DNA of 5,102 nucleotides from JAXDBV01 sp034678415. Its GTDB lineage: Bacteria > Bacteroidota > Bacteroidia > Bacteroidales > VadinHA17. The DNA lies in contig JAXDBV010000078.1 in the NCBI GenBank assembly GCA_034678415.1, positions 1 through 5,102 on the forward strand. Reading direction: 5' to 3'. This document shows positions 1-5,102 of this stretch, in pieces; position 1 is the first letter of the stretch, and each line of letters opens with the position of its first letter. The position numbers and the translations under genes were made by a program. Below the pieces are notes generated by a model. The model did not search any database. It saw only the letters and a list, made by a program, of their open reading frames with translations, and was not told the origin of the DNA.

Positions 1-28
1 AAATACTATACAGGTTAATCTCACTCCT

Positions 29-1309
29 ATGTTACCACTTAAACTGATCCAGGAAGACAGGGAACTGGTGATCCGGCGTTTGCAGGTAAAGAACTTCGAC
101 GCACGGGTCATCATCGATCAGATCACCGCTCTTGACCAGAGCCGCCGGCAGTTGCAGCATCAGACCGACGAGAAACTGGCGGAGATGAACGCCCTTTCAC
201 GGCAGATTGGTGATCATATCAAGGCCGGTAATAACGCCGAGGCATTACGGCTGAAGGATGCAACGGCCAGCCTCAAGGAACAGATAAAGGAGTTGCAGAA
301 AAAGTCGGCCGAGGCAGAATCGGCGCTTGACGCCCGTATTATTGAGCTTCCGAACCTGCCCCACGAATCCGTCCCTCCTGGAAAAGGACATGAAGACAAT
401 GTGGTGGTACGGTCGGGTGGTAAGATGCCGGTACGGCAGCCTGGCTGGCTGCCACACTGGGACCTGGGTAAACACTATGATATCCTCGATTTTGACCTCG
501 GGAATAAGCTCACCGGTGCAGGCTTTCCCGTATTTAAAGGTCAAGGAGCCCGCCTGGAACGCGCCCTCATCAACTTCTTCCTCGACGAGGGGGAAAAGGC
601 CGGCTACCTGGAGATCCTGCCCCCTATCATGGTGAACGAAGACTCCGGATTCGGGACGGGACAGTTGCCTGATAAAGAGGGACAGATGTATGTTGTACCC
701 GTCGACAGATTTTACCTTATACCCACGGCAGAAGTACCGGTAACCAATATCTACAGGGATACGATACTGAATGACTCCGACTTCCCGCTGAAAAACATGG
801 CCTATACCCCATGTTTCCGGAGAGAAGCGGGATCGTACGGCAAGGAAGTGCGGGGACTAAACCGGGTACACCAGTTCGACAAGGTGGAGATCGTTCAGAT
901 AGCCCATCCTGATCATTCCTACCAGGCCCTGGAAGAGATGGTGAACCATGTGGAATCGCTGGTGCATAAGCTCGAACTGCCATACCGCATCGTCAAGCTT
1001 TGTGGCGGTGACATGAGTTTCACATCAGCCCTGACATACGATTTTGAGGTCTATGCCGCTGCACAGGATAAATGGCTCGAGGTGAGCTCGGTCTCAAACT
1101 TTGAAGCGTTCCAGGCTAACCGCCTGAAACTACGGTTCAGGGAAGCCGGCAATAAAAAAAACAGGCTGGCTCATACCCTTAACGGAAGCGCTCTGGCCCT
1201 TCCCAGAATTGTCGCCGCTCTTATGGAAAACAACCAGACCCCCGACGGGATCCTTATACCTGAAGCACTCAAACCCTACACCGGGTTCGAAAAAATAGTC
1301 CGACGTTGA
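29..1309 (+). CDS. serS: Seryl-tRNA synthetase (class II), complete
   Basis: Attaches serine to tRNA-Ser (and to tRNA-Sec where present) using ATP, in the cytoplasm. The 426-residue length is normal for bacterial SerRS. Residues about 28-103 form the charged, heptad-like antiparallel coiled-coil arm that grips the long variable arm of the tRNA. The class II catalytic core follows: motif 1 around 165-200 (GQGARLERAL, then GYLEILPP), the serine-site TAE at 233-235, motif 2 at about 260-287 (PCFRREAGSYGKEVRGLNRV, then HQFDKVE), and motif 3 at 385-403 (NGSALALPRIVAALMENNQ) with the ATP-binding Arg393. The ATG at 29 gives the family N-terminus MLPLKLIQED, so the start is secure, although no Shine-Dalgarno sequence precedes it, as is usual in Bacteroidota. 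It is the first visible gene of a five-gene series; its stop is 1 nt before the next ATG. All key motifs are intact. Confidence 0.98.
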   Translation: MLPLKLIQEDRELVIRRLQVKNFDARVIIDQITALDQSRRQLQHQTDEKLAEMNALSRQIGDHIKAGNNAEALRLKDATASLKEQIKELQKKSAEAESALDARIIELPNLPHESVPPGKGHEDNVVVRSGGKMPVRQPGWLPHWDLGKHYDILDFDLGNKLTGAGFPVFKGQGARLERALINFFLDEGEKAGYLEILPPIMVNEDSGFGTGQLPDKEGQMYVVPVDRFYLIPTAEVPVTNIYRDTILNDSDFPLKNMAYTPCFRREAGSYGKEVRGLNRVHQFDKVEIVQIAHPDHSYQALEEMVNHVESLVHKLELPYRIVKLCGGDMSFTSALTYDFEVYAAAQDKWLEVSSVSNFEAFQANRLKLRFREAGNKKNRLAHTLNGSALALPRIVAALMENNQTPDGILIPEALKPYTGFEKIVRR

Positions 1310-1310
1310 A

Positions 1311-1904
1311 ATGAACCGTTACAGGTTTATTCATACCCCGCGAAGCTACAGGCTGGTTATCCTGCTGGCTATCCTGCCGGTCATTCTTTTGTGGTTTACC
1401 AGTGCATGTAAGAAAAAACCTGAAAATGCAAAGGTGGTCATTGTCGAAAACCTGCTGGACGAGGTCAATGACATGCGTATAATCCTGTCTGCCGACCGGA
1501 TGAACGAACTTTTCACCAGCATCACCGCACTCGAGGAATACCATGAACTGATTGAACAGGGCTCGTTCGACACCATCCATGATCTCAGAATGGCAGTGAT
1601 ACTACCGGCTTACCGGCAGGCGTATGAGGTGCTGGTGGAATGCAAGGAAGGATGTATTGACCTGCAGAAGGAAATTTCCTACCTTGAAAACAGTCTGCTC
1701 ATTTTCATTGACGAAATAAAGAAAGACCTGGTCAGTGAAAACGATTTCTCCCTTCGTTTTTCACAGGAGGCCGAACTGGTGAGGGACATGAGGGAGAGGC
1801 TAAAGAACAGCCTGAAGGTAGTTGAATTCCATATGGGGAATTTTAGCAAATACCTGCCGGTGATGGAAACATACAGGAAAACAATCCTTGCCGCTATGCA
1901 ATGA
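1311..1904 (+). CDS. Uncharacterised helical protein, predicted lipoprotein or membrane-anchored
   Basis: I do not recognise this family. The 197-residue product has a basic N-terminus (RYRFIHTPRSYR), a hydrophobic stretch at about 14-30 and then TSAC, giving a probable lipobox with Cys33. Thr at -3 is not the preferred residue, so an uncleaved N-terminal anchor is also possible. The residues after Cys33 are KKKPE, basic rather than acidic, so there is no acidic surface-export signal of the kind described for some Bacteroidota lipoproteins; the body probably faces the periplasm. Residues 40-195 are rich in Glu, Lys and Leu without obvious Gly/Pro breaks, suggesting a bundle of four or five helices. 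Two cysteines, C111 and C115 (CKEGC), could form a disulfide; this is not a CXXCH haem site. The ATG lies 1 nt after the serS stop, and the gene's TGA overlaps the next ATG by 4 nt (ATGA), which supports a real, translated gene despite the unknown function. Confidence 0.85.
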   Translation: MNRYRFIHTPRSYRLVILLAILPVILLWFTSACKKKPENAKVVIVENLLDEVNDMRIILSADRMNELFTSITALEEYHELIEQGSFDTIHDLRMAVILPAYRQAYEVLVECKEGCIDLQKEISYLENSLLIFIDEIKKDLVSENDFSLRFSQEAELVRDMRERLKNSLKVVEFHMGNFSKYLPVMETYRKTILAAMQ

Positions 1905-2848
1905 TAAACCCGAGCCATCTCATGAGCAGGATACAGCAACAAGGAAGGGCTTATTTGTATGCCGGACTGGCGATTTTCTTCTGGTCCACGGTAGCCACAG
2001 CTTTCAAGATCGGCCTGAGGAACCTGGGGTTCCTTGAACTGGTTTTGTATTCATCCTTCTTTTCCTGGCTGGTTTACTTCCTGTTTATCGTGTTTCAGGG
2101 CAGATGGCAGGAATTACTGAATATCCGCTGGCGTCACTGCCTGTCCTCCGCCTTCCTCGGGTTCCTGAATCCCTTCTTGTATTATGTCATACTTTTCAAA
2201 GCGTATTCGTTGCTGCCGGCACAGGTAGCCCAGCCCGTGAACATGATCTGGCCTATTGTGCTGGTGTTTCTCTCCGTCCCTTTGCTGGGGCAAAAGGTAA
2301 GATACAAAAGTTATGTGGCCTTGTTCATGGGTTTCACCGGGGTTTGGCTCATTGCTTCACAGGGGGACCTGTTCAGCATAAGACATTCCAGTACGCCGGG
2401 TCTTGTCCTGGCAGTGGGCAGCTCACTCGTCTGGTCCCTCTACTGGATCTTTAATGTGAAAGACACCAGGAATGAAGAGAGCAAGCTGTTTATCAACTTC
2501 ATGTTTGCCACCCTGTATATTTTCATTGTATGCCTGCTGACCGGACAACTTCATCCCTTAACTTTTAAAGCATTGGCACCGGCGGCTTACATAGGTATAT
2601 TTGAAATGGGAGTCTCTTTTCTTTTCTGGCTCAAAGCAATGAAACTCACATCCTCGAACGATCGCATCAGCACACTGGTTTACCTGGCTCCCTTCCTGTC
2701 CCTCGTTTTCATCCATTTCATCCTGGGAGAACATATCTACCTGACTACTGTATCAGGACTGGTCATCATCGTTGCAGGTATCCTGTTTCAGAAAATTTCG
2801 TTTAAAGAAGAAAGAAGAGAAACCAACAAACCTGAACAAGTTGTATGA
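1901..2848 (+). CDS. EamA/DMT-superfamily transporter, ten membrane helices
   Basis: Inner-membrane permease of the drug/metabolite transporter superfamily. Members export or exchange amino acids, metabolites or drugs; the substrate cannot be read from this sequence. The 315 residues hold two EamA repeats of five helices each, at about 18-38, 45-65, 80-98, 105-129 and 135-153, then 165-185, 196-214, 224-244, 255-275 and 280-297. Typical family landmarks are FFWSTVATAFKIGL in helix 1, PVNMIWPIVLVFLS in helix 4 with GFTGVWLI in helix 5, and YLAPFLSLVF in helix 9. The charged tail (KEERRETNK) fits a cytoplasmic C-terminus. The ATG at 1901 overlaps the previous stop (ATGA) and was chosen for that; Met8 at 1922 is a possible alternative and would cost only a polar leader. 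The gene's own stop overlaps the next ATG in the same way. Family assignment is firm; substrate is unknown. Confidence 0.94.
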   Translation: MINPSHLMSRIQQQGRAYLYAGLAIFFWSTVATAFKIGLRNLGFLELVLYSSFFSWLVYFLFIVFQGRWQELLNIRWRHCLSSAFLGFLNPFLYYVILFKAYSLLPAQVAQPVNMIWPIVLVFLSVPLLGQKVRYKSYVALFMGFTGVWLIASQGDLFSIRHSSTPGLVLAVGSSLVWSLYWIFNVKDTRNEESKLFINFMFATLYIFIVCLLTGQLHPLTFKALAPAAYIGIFEMGVSFLFWLKAMKLTSSNDRISTLVYLAPFLSLVFIHFILGEHIYLTTVSGLVIIVAGILFQKISFKEERRETNKPEQVV

Positions 2849-4137
2849 AAGGAACACGGATTACATACCTTATCCTGCTTTTTTTATCAGCGTTATTTTT
2901 GTTTGACGCATGTACCCGGGATAGAAAAACCGGGGAGGAATATGCAAGGGACAAGTTCTATGAACTGATGAAGGAGTGGTACCTCTGGTACAGGGAAATG
3001 CCCGATGTTAACACGGACGATTATGCAACTGCCGAGGATTTACTGGAAGCCCTGCTATACAGGCCGCGCGACAAATGGAGCTACATCAGTACAAGGGAAG
3101 AATTTGAACAATACTACAATACAGGAGAGTATATTGGTTACGGATTCGGATATTTCTTTGATACCGATCAGAACATATGGATCTCTTATGTTTTTGGCAA
3201 CTCTCCCCTGGTTGATCTTGGCATTACCCGCGGGTGGAGGATCGTGTCGGTCGATGGTACCGCACCCGCCACTGCCTCACAGCTGAAGCAGCTGCTAGGC
3301 CCCGATAGGGCGGGTATATCCAGGACGATTGAATTCCTCAGCCCGGATGGAACAACCATTACCCAAAAACTCACCAAACGCGTCATGACTATTAACTCCA
3401 TACTGTTCAGCGATACCCTGCATGTAAACAACAAGGTGGTAGGATACCTTGTATTACAAGCATTCATCGAACCCACCATCGATGAATTAAGAACTGTAAT
3501 AGAGAATTTTAGCTTGATGGGAACGGAAGATCTTATCGTTGATCTCAGGTACAACGGAGGGGGCAGGCTCGATGTCACCCTTCAGCTGGCCAGCATGATT
3601 ACCGGCCCGTCACTGATCAACCAGGTTTTTATTACCATGGAGTTTAACGACAAGCACACCTCGAGCAATGAAACAATACGGTTCATCGGTGCTGATAACG
3701 ATTATGACCTTCCCGTTCCGGTACAGCTGGCTTTACCCCGTCTTATTCTTATCACCTCCGAAAGCACAGCATCCGCCAGTGAAGCATTGATCAACGGGCT
3801 GGAGCCATATCTCGACATCATCACCATTGGTAAACCTACTCATGGTAAACCGGTTGGGATGAACGCCTGGTTCTATGACGATTATGCTTTCGTCCCCGTT
3901 ACCTTTAAGTTGATGAATGCCAATGGTGACGGTGACTACTTTAACGGCTTACCGGTTGATTCGGAAGTGCCCGACAATCCTGCCTCACCCTTTGGAGACA
4001 GGCACGAGGCATGCCTGCAAGAGGCAATATATTTTTTACAAACAGGATCGTTCACAGGATCCGGCACCAGAAAATCTGCACCGGTAAAACTACCGGCCGG
4101 TGCATATGGACTGAAATCCGAGATCGGAGCATTATAA
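2845..4137 (+). CDS. S41-family (C-terminal processing) peptidase, predicted lipoprotein with PDZ domain
   Basis: Serine protease of the CtpA/tail-specific family, expected to act in the periplasm or at the outer membrane; the substrate is unknown. A hydrophobic signal at 7-20 ends at FDAC, with Cys23 as the likely lipidated residue (Asp at -2 is unusual). Residues 32-95 form the N-terminal cap found in Bacteroidota members (EWYLWYREMPDVN, then DKWSYIS). A PDZ domain spans about 96-180 (GNSPLVDLGITRGWRIVSVD). The protease core runs about 195-400, with VDLRYNGGG at 232-240, nucleophile Ser310 in STASASEAL and general base Lys335 in THGKPVG. The Ser-Lys spacing of 25 matches that of algal D1 processing protease (Ser372/Lys397), so the enzyme should be active. 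A loop at 358-368 (NANGDGDYFNG) is rich in Asp and Asn. The last 30 or so residues are a loose Gly/Ser/Lys tail. The ATG overlaps the transporter stop by 4 nt, implying coupled translation. Confidence 0.95.
   Translation: MKGTRITYLILLFLSALFLFDACTRDRKTGEEYARDKFYELMKEWYLWYREMPDVNTDDYATAEDLLEALLYRPRDKWSYISTREEFEQYYNTGEYIGYGFGYFFDTDQNIWISYVFGNSPLVDLGITRGWRIVSVDGTAPATASQLKQLLGPDRAGISRTIEFLSPDGTTITQKLTKRVMTINSILFSDTLHVNNKVVGYLVLQAFIEPTIDELRTVIENFSLMGTEDLIVDLRYNGGGRLDVTLQLASMITGPSLINQVFITMEFNDKHTSSNETIRFIGADNDYDLPVPVQLALPRLILITSESTASASEALINGLEPYLDIITIGKPTHGKPVGMNAWFYDDYAFVPVTFKLMNANGDGDYFNGLPVDSEVPDNPASPFGDRHEACLQEAIYFLQTGSFTGSGTRKSAPVKLPAGAYGLKSEIGAL
4077..4104 (+). repeat. Nested, mutually exclusive inverted repeats at the 3' end of the S41 gene
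   Basis: TGCACCGG (4077-4084) pairs perfectly with CCGGTGCA (4097-4104) around a 12-nt loop. Within the same segment, CCGGTA (4081-4086) pairs perfectly with TACCGG (4091-4096) around AAAC. Both use the CCGG at 4081-4084, so only one hairpin can form at a time. No T-run follows, so this is not an intrinsic terminator. It lies inside coding sequence (the APVKLPAGA part of the tail), about 50 nt upstream of the ruvC start. Any effect on mRNA stability or ruvC translation is speculation. Confidence 0.4.
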
Positions 4138-4156
4138 ACTTCTTCATTCCATTCAT

Positions 4157-4711
4157 GTGACAAAAGCAAACATCATACTTGGCATTGATCCGGGAACCAC
4201 CATAATGGGGTACGGTGTGATTGAGGTGACGGGTAAGAAAGCCCGTGCTGTAACGCTGGGTGTAGTCAATCTGAGGAAAATTGACGATCACTACGAAAAG
4301 ATCATGCTGGTGTTCAAACGCACGCTGGGGCTTATTGAAGAATACCATCCTGATGCCATGGCCATCGAAGCCCCCTTCTATGGTAAGAATGTGCAGTCTA
4401 TGCTTAAGCTGGGCAGGGCGCAGGGGGTAGCCATCGCAGCCGCTCTGTCAAAAGGGATACCTATCTTTGAATACGCTCCCAGGAAAATCAAGATGTCGAT
4501 AACCGGACAGGGAAGTGCCTCGAAGGAGCAGGTGGCGGGGTTACTGAAGACACTGTTACAGCTGAAGGAATTGCCCCGTGATCTTGATGCCACTGATGGC
4601 CTGGCCGCGGCCTTCTGTCATTTTTTACAGCAGGAAAGGCCTTCAGGCGCCCAACGGTCGCCCTCGTGGAAGGAATATATCCGTAAGAACCCGGGAAGGA
4701 TCTCCTCCTGA
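4157..4711 (+). CDS. ruvC: Crossover junction endodeoxyribonuclease RuvC, GTG start
   Basis: Holliday junction resolvase that makes paired nicks in four-way DNA junctions, working with the RuvAB branch migration motor in recombinational repair. The 184 residues fit the family (E. coli is 173). The RNase H-like fold carries all four acidic metal ligands: Asp11 in LGIDPGT, Glu71 in AIEAPF, and Asp144 and Asp147 in LDATDGLAAA, equivalent to E. coli D7, E66, D138 and D141. The conserved KNVQSMLKLGRAQG helix follows Glu71. The last 25 or so residues (RPSGAQRSPS onward) are a basic tail beyond the core. The start is GTG at 4157: no in-frame ATG precedes LGIDPGT, and the next Met (residue 17) would remove Asp11. 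An out-of-frame ATG at 4155 is followed at once by TGA. The gene begins 19 nt after the S41 stop without a Shine-Dalgarno sequence, so it is probably the last gene of the series. Confidence 0.97.
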   Translation: MTKANIILGIDPGTTIMGYGVIEVTGKKARAVTLGVVNLRKIDDHYEKIMLVFKRTLGLIEEYHPDAMAIEAPFYGKNVQSMLKLGRAQGVAIAAALSKGIPIFEYAPRKIKMSITGQGSASKEQVAGLLKTLLQLKELPRDLDATDGLAAAFCHFLQQERPSGAQRSPSWKEYIRKNPGRISS

Positions 4712-4731
4712 TACAGTGACAGGTACCTTCT
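4712..4731. other. Short convergent intergenic gap without a visible terminator
   Basis: Twenty bases separate the stops of ruvC (+) and the HIT gene (-). The gap contains the 8-bp palindrome AGGTACCT (4721-4728), but no GC-rich hairpin with a T-run on either strand. Transcripts from the two sides would have to end inside the opposing gene, by Rho, or overlap. Confidence 0.6.
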
Positions 4732-5102
4732 TCAGAGGATCACCTCCCTGCTGATCTTCTCAGCCAGGGTTTTCAATTCACCATCCGACAGCTGGAGCTT
4801 AGGCCTGGAAAATGAGATGTCATCTTCCGACTGGAGGGGAATCAGGTGGATATGTGCATGCGGCACCTCGAGCCCCAGCACCGCCACACCAATCCTGCGG
4901 CAGGGAATCACCTGCCTGATAGCTTTTGCCACTTTCTTGGAGAACACGATCATACCGGCCAGCAGATCATCATCCACATCAAAAAGGTAGTCCACTTCCT
5001 CTTTGGTGATTACAAGTGTATGACCCTTCACCAGCGGCCGGATGTCCAGGAAAGCCAGGTAATTTTCGTCTTCGGCTACTTTGTATGCAGGAATCTCACC
5101 CC
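4732..5102 (-). CDS. HIT-family protein (histidine triad nucleotide hydrolase/transferase), N-terminus beyond window
   Basis: Small cytoplasmic member of the histidine triad superfamily, closest in look to the Hint/HinT-type branch that hydrolyses nucleoside phosphoramidates or related nucleotides; the physiological substrate is not known. The diagnostic triad is PHAHIHLIPL, with the middle His expected to be the catalytic nucleophile, and the frame ends at VIL. The reading frame is open to the window edge: before the internal GTG at 5031 it reads GEIPAYKVAEDENYLAFLDI and RPL, matching the normal HIT N-terminal strand region and joining KGHTLVITK. The true start is therefore past 5102, with roughly ten residues missing if the length is usual (about 130); 122 codons are visible. 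GTG at 5031 should not be taken as the start. The gene converges on ruvC. In many Bacteroidota greA is next to this gene, so greA may lie just outside; that is an inference from family context. Confidence 0.95.
   Translation of the reverse strand, partial: GEIPAYKVAEDENYLAFLDIRPLVKGHTLVITKEEVDYLFDVDDDLLAGMIVFSKKVAKAIRQVIPCRRIGVAVLGLEVPHAHIHLIPLQSEDDISFSRPKLQLSDGELKTLAEKISREVIL

Noticed and set aside
1..28. Possible serS promoter or leader
   Set aside because: Only 28 bases are visible and they contain neither a TAnnTTTG-type Bacteroidota -7 element nor a T-box or other leader structure. Any promoter must be further upstream.
245..983. Open frames on the - strand within serS (245-544 and 717-983) and a + frame at 327-635
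   Set aside because: They lie wholly within serS, whose motifs are intact, and their translations show no recognisable domain. They are shadow frames.
2104..2454. 116-codon alternative + frame inside the transporter gene
   Set aside because: It overlaps an intact ten-helix EamA protein; the translation is rich in Pro/Gly/Arg with no domain-like pattern.
3186..3578. 130-codon - strand frame inside the S41 gene
   Set aside because: It is antisense to the PDZ and core region of a complete protease and has low-complexity Ser/Leu/Val composition, typical of a shadow frame.
3833..3852. Direct repeat GGTAAACC within the S41 gene
   Set aside because: It is explained by the repeated GKP in the catalytic segment GKPTHGKPVG, which is protein-level conservation around Lys335.
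3936..4348. Two - strand frames spanning the S41/ruvC junction (3936-4169, 4052-4348)
   Set aside because: They are antisense to two well-supported genes, with no domain or initiation signal; a toxin or small regulatory protein was considered but nothing supports it.
4737..4747. GGATCACCTCC, identical to the 3' tail of bacterial 16S rRNA (anti-Shine-Dalgarno region)
   Set aside because: It encodes the last codons of the HIT gene on the - strand, and no other 16S sequence flanks it. It would act as an extended Shine-Dalgarno on the - strand, but no gene starts after it there. Chance match.

Overview
The window looks like ordinary chromosome from a member of the Bacteroidota, probably Bacteroidales or a close relative. 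The evidence is as follows. The seryl-tRNA synthetase has the Bacteroidota-style C-terminal motifs (SSVSNFEAFQANR, NGSALALPRIVAALMENNQTP). The S41 protease belongs to the lipoprotein type common in that phylum. No start codon has a clear Shine-Dalgarno sequence, and the genes are packed tightly. The genus cannot be named from the sequence.

Layout: five genes lie on the + strand in one close series. They are serS (29-1309), an unrecognised small predicted lipoprotein (1311-1904), a ten-helix EamA/DMT transporter (1901-2848), an S41 protease lipoprotein (2845-4137) and ruvC (4157-4711). The junctions are +1 nt, a 4-nt ATGA overlap, another 4-nt ATGA overlap, and a 19-nt gap, so a single polycistronic transcript with translational coupling is likely. 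A sixth gene, a HIT-family hydrolase (4732 to beyond 5102), lies on the - strand and converges on ruvC across 20 nt. Its N-terminus is cut off by the window edge. Coding density is almost total; the only non-coding stretches are 1-28, 4138-4156 and 4712-4731. No RNA gene, mobile element, CRISPR array or riboswitch was seen.

How the genes work together: serS (tRNA charging) and ruvC (Holliday junction cleavage) are housekeeping genes with no direct link. Between them is an envelope trio of predicted lipoprotein, inner-membrane transporter and lipoprotein protease, joined by overlapping start and stop codons. That coupling is the only suggestion here of a possible functional unit, and it is an inference. 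The least known component is the 197-residue protein. I found no convincing sign of a new defence, mobile or RNA-based system.
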